DNA of 64,000 nucleotides from positions 467,501 through 531,500 of the forward strand of contig WPIO01000056.1 in NCBI GenBank assembly GCA_009760855.2. The letters are read 5' to 3'. The position numbers and the translations under genes were made by a program. This stretch comes from Cristatella mucedo (lineage: Eukaryota > Bryozoa > Phylactolaemata > Cristatellidae). The notes under the pieces were generated by a model. The model was not told the origin of the DNA. It saw nothing but the letters and a program-made list of their open reading frames with translations, and did no database searches. This document shows positions 12,001 through 24,239 of this stretch, piece after piece (the stretch's first letter is position 1; every line of letters begins with the position of its first letter).

Positions 12001-13130
12001 ACCCTTCTTGTCTAAAAGGTCCGCGCTGGACAAGGAAATGGACCGGACGAAATTCAAGGCAGCGTTTTTAGTTTTTATCTAAGCGTGGAGTTTTACGCGG
12101 AATATGTGAGGCAACGAAAATAAAACTGAAATTTTTTTAGGATCAGAATGCGACTCGATGCAGCCTAAATAAAAGTCCCAGTACTCGCGAAGTTGGACGA
12201 GAAGCGAGAAGCGACGGTAAGACGAGTGGCAATGAAATGTGGATTGCCTTTCGCATGAGGTTGAGTTTAGTCTCCATCGGCGTGATGACGGCGTCGGCAG
12301 GATATCGCGCTAATTGCTGCTTCCGCAGACGAAATGATCATGTCCTGTCCACAGAACGGTCGGTTTTTTCTGAAAGAGTATTTTTCAGCAGTATTCGCTT
12401 TGAGAAAGATCTCCGCTCATTGAACACACGAGCACCGGCAGCGCTAGGTGGGAAACTAGCAGTGCAATCGGTCGTCATCAGACGTGCTGCAGCTCAGGCA
12501 ATTCCGATGCAATATGGCTTGGGTGCATGCAAGGCAAGCCTCTGTTGACACCTGCTAGCGCCTGGAGCAAACTCGCCGAAGGAATTACGACGAATGATGA
12601 CGGTACAGAATGCATGCCACAGTTCCTAATCGCAGCGAACTCGTTGGCTTGCACAACTGAGAGGCTGAGCGTGCGGCTCTGAGGAGTGAGTTGTGGGTCG
12701 AACCGACTACTTCTTCTACTCAACACCAATTAGCAACGGAAACTAGGGGGCTGCATAGAAATTGTCGCAAAACAGGTCGACCACACAGCTGAACTAAGCG
12801 CATCGGTATGCCGCGCCGCTCCCTTTCACAGCCAATGCGGAGCACGGCGGCCATGAGGAACCAATCGCTTTGAAGCGCAGAGAACGATATAACCGATGCT
12901 TGACGAAACTTATGAGTGGAACGAAATATGTACCACCCTGTGCTACTGCTTCATCGGCACGCTCGATCGATTGGGGACTAAGCGAGAATTTAATTTAACT
13001 TAATTTAATTAATTTAATTTAGTCGAGAGCCATCATAAATCCGATGTGACTGCGTGCACGGGGAGAAAAAAAGTAGGAACTGGCATTCAGCTACCACTCT
13101 CCAGCATCATCGTCGTCTGCTCACGTCGCG
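9054..13130. other. About 4 kb with no recognised feature
   Basis: Mixed composition, AT-rich near 10.7-11.5 kb. I find no long coding frame with a recognisable motif, no RNA gene and no clear repeat beyond a local run of gatcatca/atcaatc near 9139-9190. The short open frames here are best treated as chance. Confidence 0.5.
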
Positions 13131-13142
13131 ATGTCGTCATTT

Positions 13143-13766
13143 GCTGGCTCACTGCTCCCTGGTCTACCGGCGTGTGCAGTCAGGCGTTGACATTTGGTGA
13201 AAACCTCTGCAACTCTGTGGCTCGTCTTTCGCGAGCGGCGCCCAGTTTTCACATCGCACCACCTCTCGTTGACCTGCACTGGCTTCCTTCCAGTCAAGTA
13301 GCGTGTCGAATATTCAAGGTCATGTCACTTACTTGTAGGTCCCTTCATTCTCTGGCTCTAGCCAACCTATCGAAACTACTGCCCTACCAGACCATGAATC
13401 TTAAAACCCGCTGTTCATGCTCAAATCTTTTAGCCACACCTCGTACGAACCTCAAAACCTTTGGAGATCGTGCCTTTAGTTCGTATGCTCCCAAAGCCTG
13501 AAACTACGTAATTACCTACGCACGTCACCGCGTCCCCTGACGTGAAGATATTTCAAATGAAGCTTAAAACACACCTATTTATATTACAGCGTTCGGCGGG
13601 TCTTTGTGATTCGTCCTTCGTACGCATATGCCTGCTTATACAGTGCTGCTTGCGGATTTTTACCACCGATCATTTAGTAATGCTTTCGAAACAGCATCTG
13701 TAAAGTGCCCGGAAAGAGATTCAGTTCTCTGAGGGCGAAGTATATCTATGCAAATGCATTATTAGT
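13143..13766 (+). mobile_element. L2-like 3' fragment
   Basis: It carries the C-terminal reverse transcriptase region (FGDRAFSSYAPKA near 13460-13501) and the conserved 3' block 'agagattcagttctctgagggcg' in parts (about 13715-13738). The ATT tail is almost lost. Several indels show it is old. Confidence 0.75.
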
Positions 13767-14940
13767 TATGCCATATTGTATCCGTGACAGATAAGTGCAA
13801 AATTCTCTTGCTTACCAGTTTTAATTGATCTCCACAATACTAAAACATGCAAATATATAAATAAATATTTACAGACGGCCTGTCATTTCCATTCAGGCAG
13901 GCTTCAGTCTTAGGAGGCATAGTAGACTTGCCTGCGATGCTTCGATTACTCAGTGCTAAAGATCTAGAATTCTATCTCAATAGAAATTAGAGACTCTTTA
14001 AGAGCTATTAGCTTTCAAACAGTAGTCGTGCACGCAATATGGCTTGCCTGGATAGACGAAGGATATCCATCTCGGAATAGGACTGACCGAAGATAAGTAT
14101 GTAAAAATACATATATATATAATTTAAGAGAATATATATATATAATCATATATATATATAAGATATATATATAAGATATATATATATATATATATAAGTA
14201 CATGAATGACAGGTCATTCAATCTGTGAATGGTTAGGGGAAGACTGAGCAGAGCATGAAACGAACGGATGAGCAGATGCCCCTGATACAGATGGTTAAAA
14301 TGACAAGTGAAACCTGCGACGAGCACTGCCCGCTCCTGACGAGCACTGTCCCTCTATCATCTGAAGCCGAGACTTCACGCGATGCACTTGGTGTTGCGCC
14401 GACTACCTTGCTTGCGAACGCTGCTATCGGGGATATGCGTCTCGGAGGAGGACGATTGATACAGTTTAAGCATTACGGGTAAATTAGTTAGCGAATCAAA
14501 AAATGAACGGAAGACTAACTGCAGAACGTAAAACGGATGACGTAGACGCCTCTACGCTGATCTCCAAACTCACAAACGGAACCTGACATGACTACTACCT
14601 ACCATCTGAATTCACGGTAAATTCCTGCTAATATTCACGCACGCATGGCACTACCGTCGACACGATTTTTGTCGATTTGTTGTCGATTGCCTCGTTTTTG
14701 AGAGCTGCTGCCGGACGGGCGAGACGTCTGAGTGGCTGCATGTTTAGTTGAAGGCGAGCCAGCATGGCGTTTTTGGAAGGACGGCATTATCGGGGAAATT
14801 TCGGTATTAGCATGCAGTAAGGATGCTGGGGAAGTGGGACACTCGTTGGAACCGTGCTCTTGCGAGCTTGCGCCTAGCGTGGCGGCTGTGCAGGAGCAAC
14901 TCGTTGCTTAAGAAAGTGAAGGTCAACCGCTGGAAGCTTT
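13767..14940. other. Intergenic with (TA)n tract
   Basis: No gene seen. An imperfect (TA)n tract spans about 14106-14197 with interspersed 'agata' units; otherwise nothing recognised. Confidence 0.5.
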
Positions 14941-15171
14941 AGCTCAGGACTCGTTGGAACCGTGCGCCAGCATCGAGCGACGAGCCCTGCGCCCTGGCCG
15001 CTCGAGCTCGGCAGAAGAAGCGATAGTCCGGGCGATAGATATCTATGTGCGAGCTTTCTCTGCGCTCGCGCCCTCGGCTTTGTCAGAGCAATTGTGCACG
15101 CAGCGCCGAGACTGCGCCGAGACCAGCAGCGTGACTGGCGAGAAAGCGATTTATTTCAGCAACAATGTTGA

Positions 15172-15173
<2 letters not shown>

Positions 15174-15244
<71 letters not shown>
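15174..15244. repeat. (CT)n microsatellite inside repeat R
   Basis: A pure CT run of about 70 bp. The matching position in copy B (about 19937) has only a short ctctct, so the expansion happened after the copies separated. Confidence 0.9.
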
Positions 15245-15814
15245 GCATCGGCTTGTGTCGCCGGAGCCAAGCAATGTGATCGGTTTCTTGGCAAGTTAGA
15301 GAAGCCTCCGAAGCCGAGAAGCGAGGCCGAGACGCGCCACGCGTAATCAGTTGGCCGCGTCGCACAGGTCGAAGTGAGTCGGGTGGCCGAAGCGATTTTT
15401 TTGCCGTTCCTGCAAGCGCAGCAGCACTGGTTTCGAGCAGAGTCTTCAAGCGACGACTCGAACGCAGCGAAACGAATGCAGCGAACTCGCCGAAGCGTCG
15501 AACCCGGCGCAGCGAGTGGAGGGAAGCGCCACTGGCAGCGCTCTCTCGCCAGCGTTGCACCGGAAGCGGCGACCATCGAAAGAGGAATACGCAGCGTGCC
15601 TTGGGCGACGTCCACACGGTGCTCGTTAACGACCTTAGTGCTTAATCTAAGGCTAATGGCTCAGCGAACTCTGCTTCCCGCAGGGTCGGGAGTTGCAAGA
15701 TTCGCCTCACGCATCCCAAGTTGCCGCCCCACCACCGCTGATAGACAGCGGCGACGATGAGACGCCGCCGTCGGCGGTTCGCCGAGGCGCCCGTTGAGCC
15801 GGCTGACGGGACGC

Positions 15815-15980
15815 GTAGAGGTCACGGCGAGGTCGCGCGGAGGTCGTGCAGAGGTTACGGTGAGATCGCGCGGAGGTCGCGCAGAGGTAGCGCAGCGGTC
15901 ATGGTGATATCGCGCGTAGGTCGCGCAGAGGTCGTGCAGAGGTCATGGTGAGGTCTCGCAGAGGTCGCGCCTCGAGCTGC
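15815..15980. repeat. GC-rich imperfect minisatellite
   Basis: Repeated short units of the type 'gaggtcgcgcagaggt', with larger blocks of about 48 bp containing 'tcatggtga'. It keeps several frames open; I do not regard those as genes. Confidence 0.7.
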
Positions 15981-16035
15981 TCGTGCCTCATACCGCTCGA
16001 AGACCGACGGAGCCTCTCGCAGAGTGGCTTTCATG

Positions 16036-16390
16036 GCTTCGCTGCCTAGATGCGTTACACTCGCTTCGCTGACTCGATGCATTAGGCTGGCTTCGCTGAC
16101 TCGATGCATTAGGTTCGCTTCGCTGCCTCGATGCGTTACACTCGCTTCGCTGCCTCGATGCATTGTACTCGCTTCGCTGCCTCGATGCATTGTACTCGCT
16201 TCGCTACCTCGATGCGTTACACTCGCTTCGCTGCCTCGATGAATTGTACTCGCTTCGCTGCCTCGATGCGTTACACTCGCTTCGCTGACTCGATGCATTA
16301 GGCTGGCTTCGCTGACTCGATGCATTAGGTTCGCTTCGCTGCCTCGATGCGTTACACTCGCTTCGCTGACTCGATGCTGACTTCGATGAC
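16036..16390. repeat. 27-bp minisatellite, about 12.5 units
   Basis: Twelve consecutive 27-bp units beginning gcttcgctg plus a partial one. Unit variants end in gcgttacactc, gcattaggctg, gcattaggttc or gcattgtactc. A three-unit block (ggctg, ggttc, acactc types) recurs at units 2-4 and 10-12, a higher-order repeat. A period of 27 is a multiple of three, so long artefactual frames appear on both strands. Confidence 0.9.
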
Positions 16391-16708
16391 TTCGATGCGA
16401 GCAGCGCTCTTTTGCAGGGGCCGGTCACCGTACCTCGAGCCGCCACGCACTCACTGCGAGAACCAGCAGTGCCCTATCTCGAGCCTCGCTCTCGAGGCGC
16501 TCCACTCTTCCTGTGGTATGGGTGCTCTGAGCGGTGCTCTAGAACGGCCGGCTCTAGGCTGACGTGGCGCTGAGCTCGCGCCCACTCTGCTCGGAAGCAG
16601 CGGGCTCGAATCGCCCGGACCACTCGCTGGTCCGGGCGCACACGCATGGACCTCTGCCGCCGCCACTTGCCCACCTTGTCCACACCACAGTTGGTTGCCC
16701 TGTTGCGG

Positions 16709-16862
16709 ACATCATTAATAATAATAATAATAATTCACTTGATAAAGCGCCCTCAGAGAACTTAATCTCTCTCTAGGCGCTTTACATTTGCTGTAAAGTG
16801 AAATGCAATTGAATGGTAAGTAAAATCATGCTTGAAAAACATACGAAATGAATAATTGTTTT
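16709..16862 (-). mobile_element. L2-like 3' end fragment
   Basis: Reverse-oriented 3' terminus: (TAA)n tail at about 16711-16733, then the conserved stem-loop block and the upstream 'caagcatgatttta' block. It interrupts repeat R copy A. Confidence 0.85.
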
Positions 16863-17167
16863 CCATTGATTTCGTCACCATTTTCGTGATTGACCATGCT
16901 GCGGGGCGGTGCGTTTCCTTGACCCGACACGAACCCAGCTGCAGACGAACGTCGACCGGAAGTGCGGCACAGGTCACTTGCATGCCGGTAGGCCAGTAGG
17001 TCCGACAGCATACGGATGCACATATACATACACGAGCGCTCGAGCTAGCACGCACAAGAACACACTAGATGATTCAAGGAGCACCTCAGTCTCCTATCCC
17101 CGTTCGTTTGAGCCAACAATTCAGTGCGAGAGCGAGTCAGGCGAATGAGAATGTGCCATACTCTATG

Positions 17168-17217
17168 TATAAAATAATTAAATAATTCATTTGCCTAGCG
17201 CCCTAAGAGAACTTAAT
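17168..17217 (-). mobile_element. SINE/L2-type tail fragment
   Basis: In reverse complement this reads the SINE-type tail 'ttaagttctcttagggcgct' followed by 'caaatgaattat'. The tRNA-like head is absent. Confidence 0.5.
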
Positions 17218-17924
17218 AGACTCCGCCAGCTGCGCTCGCAAGTCTGCGAGCGGCGCGGTGTATATGCTGGCGGCGGCGCCGCCGCCCAAGACGCGTCGCC
17301 GCCGCGGCGTCAATCGGCGACTACTATGCAGTCGCACCGCGGCCACCGCTCGACCGCCGCGGCTCGCCCCGCCCAGCCCCAACTACTGCGAGCGAAGGCT
17401 CTAGCGCGAAAGACCGGCTACGTGATAACCACCATCTGCGAGCTTTGCGCGTCTGGGGCGCGGCGGCGGCGACGCGGCTGAACGCCCTCCGCGTTGAAGC
17501 CGGCGAAGCGAAGCGTGCGGTTCGCCCTATCGGCCTGGAAGCAAGCCTCGCAAGAAGTAAGGCCAGCAGCTGCCCGGCGCAGCGCGCGTTGCTCGCTCGC
17601 CTTTACTCGCCTCGCTCGAGAGCTGGCTCATTGGCTGCCGTGCTGCTCTCTCGACCGCTTCGTCTGCGAGCTTGTCGATGGAGGCGTTTCCGGTATATCG
17701 AGCCGCCGAAGTGTTTTGGCCAGCCAAAAAAAAGGCGAGGCAATGGTGGGGCGAGGCCCGCCATAAAATATAATATAATAATTATATATATAATATTAAT
17801 TATTAAAAAAAGATGAGGCGATGCTGAGTGATAACTAGCATCAGTGCAGCAGCTCGGCCTGCAGCCGCGACGCTACCGCTCGATTGGCCTGCTTGAATTA
17901 GGCCGATTTGGCGCGCTCTCTCTC

Positions 17925-17968
<44 letters not shown>

Positions 17969-18470
17969 ACTCATTCTCACTCAATAATTCGACGGTCTTG
18001 AGGAATCCGAGAGACCTTGGTGCGTACATTTTTTCAACTACGTTAGTGTCATTTATTTTCGTCACGGTAATTATGGCGTTTCTCACTCAGTAATTCAGCC
18101 AGTCGCTTCTGGTTGGACGCCATTCCAAAGAGGCGGCCGTGGCGGCCTTTTTCCTGCTTCAGATTACTACCGCTCCGATTTCCTTACCTAGCCTTTAGTT
18201 TGAGTCAAGCAAGCAAGCTCGCCTGATTGAAAGGACAGCGTATTGATAAGAACAGTGGTATGAGCGGATGTTGGAATGCTGGGAGAATCGCTGGAGCTCC
18301 GGGGGCTTGCAAGCTCCGCTTCGCGAGGGGTTGCACAGGGGTTGGTCTCGAGAAGGTGAAGGTCAACTGAGGGGATCGAGTGTAGGAAGCTGACCCCTCT
18401 GTTCCCTTCCCGACTGCAGCTGCACGTCGAATCCTCTCAACTTTCATGCTGCTTAAGTGTTATTTCTATC
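17218..18470. other. GC-rich intergenic region
   Basis: Very GC-rich to 17760, then an AT stretch, a (CT)n run at about 17916-17967, and unremarkable sequence. No gene supported. Confidence 0.45.
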
Positions 18471-18471
18471 C

Positions 18472-19128
18472 GCACATGCGTGGCAGCAAACTTTCTAAAA
18501 CTGATCGACGATAAAACGAACTTAGTAGTTATTGGCAAACCAAGTGTCATTCAGAAACTAGAAAACCTAACGCTCAAAATCGGCTCTGCCACCATAGCTC
18601 CTTATCTAGGTGCCTAGTGTTCCAAAATGACCTCTCGTTGGACGACCATATAAGCTCCACAGTTAAGTCTGCCTACATTCAGCTGCATAACCTTGCTAAA
18701 ATTCGGGCTATCTGAGACGGAAATACTGCATTAAAAATTTATCCATTCATTTTTGACATCCCGTCTAAAATTCTGTAACTCGTGGCTTGCTGGTCTACTG
18801 GTGTGTACAATCAGGCGCTTACAGTCTTTGCAAAACTCAGCAGCTACGCTTATCTGTCGCTAGCGTCTCAGTTGCCACACCACACGGTAGATTCACACTC
18901 CTACAACAAGCAAGTGATGGAAAAGAAACACCTTTGTGTCCGAGAACAGCTGTGTGCTTGGGCACGACACACGACGGATCACGACCGTCCTCTCGTGCGC
19001 TCGCATTCCCTCAGTGCCCTTTCTCTGCAGGCTGTAACACACCCTCAATCCAAACATAAACTAATAAACCAATAATCCTCTATAAACTATAAACTCAATC
19101 ATCCATAAGCCCGTGAGAAACCGTAAAA

Positions 19129-19196
<68 letters not shown>

Positions 19197-19200
19197 ACAA

Positions 19201-19231
<31 letters not shown>

Positions 19232-19795
19232 CAAACAAACACACACACACCAGACCTTGAATACCAATACTAGCTCCTAAACAAGACTATGCCTCTACTT
19301 CAAGGTTCTGTCACTCACTTTTAGGTCACTTCATTCTCTGGCTCAGCCTTCCTAGCAGAACCTCCTCTCACTAGGTTAGTCATCGTAATACCCACTGTTC
19401 TGAATCAAATCATTTGTCTATACCTCGTACGAATTGCAAATCCTGTCGAGATCGTGTCTTTAGTTTGTGTGCTCCCAAAGCCCGGAACTCACTTCCGACT
19501 GATGCGACGACATTCATCATCTGACACGACGACATTTAAAAACCAGATACAACGCACCTGTTTATCACAGGGTTTCCTTGTGATTTGTTCTTTGTTCGTG
19601 TGCTTAAGCTTAAGCTTGCACCGTGCATGCTACTACTAAAGATATGTTGCCACTAGGCATGTCGCATCTAACTATACGTCGCTATGTGGATATTGCCACT
19701 AACTATTTGTTCGTGCTTTCTTTAAAACACATCTTAAGAATCTAGATAGGTGCTAAATTCTCAGGAGATTAAAAAAACGGTACCAGCACTATTAT
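18472..19795 (+). mobile_element. L2-like element, degraded and interrupted
   Basis: The parts 18472-18885 and 19285-19795 match successive regions of the L2-like reverse transcriptase C-terminus and 3' end. The intervening 400 bp carries a long (CA)n run (19130-19250) and unrelated sequence. Many indels; it ends near a weak ATT tail at about 19790-19806. Confidence 0.7.
19130..19250. repeat. (CA)n microsatellite
   Basis: About 120 bp of CA dinucleotides, with a few acaaac and atac interruptions in the distal half. Confidence 0.95.
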
Positions 19796-19826
19796 TCTTA
19801 TTATTTAAATCAAACGGGTGATAGTG

Positions 19827-20660
19827 TGCTGCGAGCTCGCTTCGTGCACGCGAAGTTAGCTCCGTCTTCAGTGCCGCTGGAACAAGCGCCGTGGCTTTCA
19901 AAAGAGCGGCTCTTCATTTCAGCGACAATTATCAGGCTCTCTTGCACCGGCACGCGTCGCCGGAGCCAAGTAGTTCTACCGGAGCTCTGGCGCCATCTCG
20001 ATCGAGGAGCCAACGAGCCCGGAAGTGACGCGCCGCTCGACACGCCGAAGTGCTCTTTCAACTACTTTCCGGTCATCTTGCACTTGCAACTGTTGAACAT
20101 AGTGTCACTGGGCGCACCTCCGATGCCGCAATTCATGGCCTGGTAAGTGAATTCAGCACCATTCCATTCAAAACGCGAGACCAGCGAGCGGCTGCTGCAC
20201 AGATCAAAGTGAGTCGGGTAGCCGTACTGATTGACGCTGCCATTCCTGCGAGCGTAGCCGCAATGGCGCGGCCGCTTCGCCGCAGTAACGCGAGAGCCTG
20301 TGTGGCACGTCTCGGAAAGCGGTGTGAGCCGTTTAAAGCGAAATTCGCCTGTCGGCCTTTGGCTGTTGTCGCGAAGCGTGCGTGAACCCACTCTGCTCGC
20401 TCGCGCGCAGCGGCACCTGCAGCCGGAGCTGACCGGTGCTGCTCGCTAGCGCGCGCCCGCGAGTCGCTGCTGCTGCCGCCGCCGCCGCCACTCACAGGCT
20501 TTGTCCACACCAAATTGAGCTAGAAGTAATGTGCGGGCACACGTTGGTGACCACGATGGTGATCGACTATCCGGCAGGCGGTGCCCTTCCCTGACCCGGC
20601 ACGTCGCCACCTGTGGACGAGCGTCGAAGAGACGGAAGTGACGCGCCTGTCTCGATTGGG
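19827..20660 (+). repeat. Unclassified GC-rich dispersed repeat 'R', copy B
   Basis: Collinear with copy A (14.95-17.0 kb) in the same orientation, but without the microsatellite, minisatellite and L2 insertions. It therefore gives the more compact version of the unit, about 0.8 kb. Shared blocks include gtcgccggagccaag, gtgagtcgggt, tttgtccacaccaaa and 'ggcggtgc...tgacccggcac'. Class and function are unknown. Confidence 0.5.
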
Positions 20661-20769
20661 CCGAGGGCAGAACCGCTCCTGAGAACCGTTTTGCTCAGCC
20701 TAGTCACACTGAGTGACGTAAATAGGAAATTAGTCTCCGCTCCTGCTTTCCTAGCAGCTAGCAGCTAAG

Positions 20770-20819
<50 letters not shown>
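20770..20819. repeat. (GA)n microsatellite
   Basis: A pure GA run of about 50 bp. Confidence 0.95.
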
Positions 20820-20821
<2 letters not shown>

Positions 20822-22440
20822 GCCGCTTCCCTCTCGCGACTTTTCAGTCTCGCGACGACTGTCAGCGAGACGATAGTGATACCATTCGGCCTGCGAGCGT
20901 GTACATCGTGTACGCGATGTGCACGATGCAATTGTCGATAGACAAGCAACAAAGAATGCGAGATTTGAACATTTCTTTCGTCCATTTCGTCCATTTGTGC
21001 TCAACTGAGAATAAGCGGAAGAAGAGCTGCGACGTCGTCGTCTGTCCGCTCAGCTGGTCGCATGTTCCCCTCGGTAAACGATCTCGAACAGATGCACCCA
21101 GCTCGCGCCCACGGCGCAGCCTAATCGGTACCGCGCCTGGCCAGACCGCTACCGGCGGCGTGGCTTCGACGGAGCTGATGCTCCCGCTAGATGGCGCTCC
21201 ATTCAGCCCGCCCTCGGCTTCATCCGTTCGACAGCAGGACGACGCCGATCTCGCGATGGCCGCAAGGTTGCACGCGCGTACGCAGCCTCGCGCCGCCGCT
21301 AACGGAAAACGTGGTGAATCCTGCCTGCGATGTTCGAGAGCACGCGGCAGCAGCCATTTTGCGCCGAACGATCTTACCCGCAGTCGTCAGCTAGTAGCAG
21401 CGGCCGCACGCACTGCCACAGCTCGCTCCAAAGTGGGCGTGGCCATTGAAGAAGGCCTCGTTGGCGGCTGCCGAGAACTGGTTATTGGTCCAGGGGAACG
21501 AGACGCGGTTGTTGCTGCAGCCGCAACCACCGCCCCGCAAGCTGCCAAAATGCTCCTCGTCGACGCGCAAGGCTGGCCGTTGAAGAAGCCGTCCTTGCAC
21601 TTGTGCTGCGCCACGGAAGCTCCTTGATGAGTGCAGCAAATGGCGGCGCTCGCGAGTGGCCAAACGAAATGGCCGCGCTCGAAAGCCGCTCAGCCTCGGC
21701 CTCGGCTGGCGGTCGCGAGCGCGACATCCGAGGCCGCCGTCAGCCGCCTTTCGTCGGACCGACAGAGTGAGACGCTGGGGAGTGTCAGCTCAGAGTGCAG
21801 CGCTCTGGAGCGGGAAAGAGATCGGCCGTCGGTGGCTCGATGCGCCAGAGCTGCTGCACGGGACCTCGGGAGCATCGCGGAGCATCGCGAGCGAGTTGGG
21901 CGCCTCCAGTTGAAGAGACACGCCCACTCCAGACGACTTAATTATACTTATGAATCTGGTGCGAGAAGCGTGCGAGAGGAGCTCCTTCCAGAAAACCACA
22001 GACTACCGGCAGCCTATAACGAGCACCCGCAGATGGGAAACCGAACCTCAATGTTTGTAATATCTCCATCTTGGCTCATTTAGCAGCCTCGTTTTATAGA
22101 GACAGTAAAGCCTTATCAACTGTCGCCACCGCCTGCAGTTGGCAGAAATACAGAAAGGTACAGAAAAATATTGATGTTAATATTAAATATAATAATATTA
22201 TTATTAAATCTGTTGGCTATCGAATGCATTATAAATTTAGTATTACTAATATTTTTCAATATTAATATTAAAAATATTAATATTAATATTGAAAAATATT
22301 AATATTAAAATGTTTGCTATCGAATGTATACCGAAAGCCGCTTAGGTTTTGAGAGCGCCATTCGAAACTGTCCTGCGGCACACCCACGTAATCATTGTGG
22401 ATTGGTTGAGTTGCAGATGAATACCACTAAGTGAATGGAT
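20820..22440. other. GC-rich region, then AT-rich palindromic stretch
   Basis: Overlapping open frames between 20.9 and 22.0 kb in several frames on both strands reflect high GC; none has a motif I recognise. At about 22180-22315 there is an AT-rich stretch of repeated 'aatattaatatt' units that is self-complementary. Confidence 0.4.
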
Positions 22441-22454
22441 ATCCTGGACTATCA

Positions 22455-22535
22455 CTCCGCCGTGATAGCCCAGGAAGTAAGGTGACATCTCTTCATGAAT
22501 GATGTCGTCGGTTCAAATCGCGAAGTTATGTAATT
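22455..22535 (+). mobile_element. Possible tRNA-derived SINE head
   Basis: The sequence has a tRNA-like layout: 'gtgatagcccaggaagtaagg' as an A-box-like region and 'ggttcaaatcgcg' as a B-box-like region about 45 bp later. It is followed by the L2-type 3' end in the opposite orientation. The beginning also forms a hairpin (ctatcac/gtgatag). Tentative. Confidence 0.4.
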
Positions 22536-23650
22536 CTTAATAATAATAATAATGCACTTGATAAAGCACCCTCAGAGAACTCAATCTCTCTCTAGGCGCT
22601 TTACATTTGCTGCAAATGGAAATGCAATTGAATGGTGAGTAAAATCATGCTTGAAAAACAAACAAAATGAATAACATGGTTAGGGGTGACATGCAAAGGG
22701 TCAGCATGCAAATGTGGTTAGTGGCAGCATGCACAGTGTCAGCACGCATAAGCACATCAAGGACGAATCACAGGGACCCACTAAATGCTGTCCTAAAAAG
22801 GTGTTTTTAAATTCTTTTTAAATGTGGTCAGGTCAGGGAATGTTCTGCCGCAAGTCAAGAGGGAGTTCCAGGCTTTGGGAGAATACGAGCTAAATGCACG
22901 GTCTCCAAAGAATTTGAGGTTTGTATGAGGTATTTTTAAACTGTTGGATTCCGAAAAGCAGGTGGTACGATGCGTGGCCTGGTGGGGGAGTAGATCTGAG
23001 AGACAGGCTGGAGCCAAAGAATGAAGGGACTAGCTGAAAGTGGGCAGACTTGACTGTGGAGCAGGTGTGTCGTCTAATGACGACCAGACTTCTTAAAGCG
23101 GCATTCAAGCCTGCGCTTTACACTGTGCATCTTTTGAAATTGTTCGTCAATTGAAAGGAATCTCTGCGACTCGGAACACGGACAGAATGTACACAAGCTT
23201 GTCGAGGGCACTCCTAAGTGTCATGCATCCGTGAAGGTATTTCGGTTGTCGGTCGAGTCTGAGTGCAGATCAAGACGACCTGCCTCGCATACGGATTTTA
23301 ACAGTCTGTCCTGATCAAAGCTTTGAAGTTGCGTCGCTGGACACACTCGACATTACCCTGTACGTGCAGCGGAGCAGTAGCAGTAAACGAGACCGAGCAC
23401 GTGATCCAAGGAGCTCAGCAGACAACAACAGAGTCAGTGGGGCGGACATCCTTAGTGATAACGAGATCGAGAAAATGGCCGCCGACGGGAATGGTATGAT
23501 TAACGTGTTGGGCAAAACCAAAGTTCTCCAGGCAGTCAAGAAGTGAGCGAACCCGGCTGCAGCCAGGGTTGTCAGCGTAAATGTTGGTCTCCTGCAATCA
23601 TTAACGATATGTGGCAAATAAATATTTTAGCGAGGAACTCCAAAAACTCT
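22536..23650 (-). mobile_element. L2-like element with endonuclease remnant and internal deletion
   Basis: In minus orientation, 23310-23600 encodes the end of the APE-type endonuclease domain (motif GGHFLDLVIT). 23100-23300 encodes the linker, and 22536-23100 jumps to the C-terminal and 3' region (FGDRAFSSYSPKAWNSL) with a (TAA)n tail. The whole reverse transcriptase palm is deleted. This is the only place in the window where the endonuclease part of this family is visible. Confidence 0.7.
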
Positions 23651-24235
23651 TCTATTAGCAGGTTTGCAATAGTGAGAGACGTTGTCTTTTATGATGACCT
23701 GATTGCAACTGATGCCAACGATGGCCCGTGCGAGAAACCGAATGTCTTACAGCCAAACGATTCCCAAACAACAATAGCAATGCCGCCGCCGACTTTATCA
23801 GATTGCATGTACTGAAAGAATGAGAATCCGCTTGGGTGGTCCTAGATGCACTGCCACCAGAGCAGGGCGTAATCCACGTCCCGGTAAGCAGAAATATTGC
23901 ATTGAAATATTGCAAATACTGAAATATTGCATTTGCATTGAAATAAATGCATCTAGCTTCTCATGGACAGTCCGATCGCTGATAAGTAACCCCTTAATTG
24001 CAAGCGAGCAGACCTGTAACAGGCGGGATTTAAGGATATACCTTTACACAGATATACTCTCTACTTTTCTGTTTCTCCCTCCCACCCTTCCTCTCACTCT
24101 TTGTCGCCTTTCATGCCGTCTGTCTCCTCCTGCCCTCCGCCTGTCTCGCGTGCCCTCTCTCCAATTGGACCTTAATACGGTCGTCGGTCAACTTTTAACA
24201 AGATACTGAGGCATGGCAAGTGAGCTTAATAAAAA
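23651..24235. other. Intergenic, no supported feature
   Basis: No recognisable gene; a pyrimidine-rich stretch lies at about 24060-24160. Confidence 0.4.
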
Positions 24236-24239
24236 AATT

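Larger units (their letters stand above)
14950..17000 (+). repeat. Unclassified GC-rich dispersed repeat 'R', copy A
   Basis: Several blocks here recur in the same order and orientation at 19.83-20.66 kb: the sequence around the CT run ('gtcgccggagccaag' at about 15258-15272), the block with 'gtgagtcgggt' (about 15375), the block ending 'tgtccacacca' (about 16678), and the block with 'cttgacccgacacgaac' (about 16918). Copy A is longer because a (CT)n expansion, two minisatellites and an L2 3' fragment interrupt it. I see no protein that explains the conservation. Confidence 0.5.

Noticed and set aside
14106-14197. (TA)n tract as an origin or AT-rich palindromic terminus
   Set aside because: It is a simple microsatellite with no adjacent element structure.
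16036-16390. CRISPR-like array
   Set aside because: Units are contiguous without unique spacers, in a eukaryotic context.
15855-16446. Long repeat proteins on both strands
   Set aside because: Open frames are produced by the 27-bp minisatellite period being a multiple of three; no start context or conserved domain.
20899-21627. 242-aa ORF as a host gene
   Set aside because: Overlapping frames on both strands are equally open in this GC-rich stretch and the peptide has no recognisable domain.
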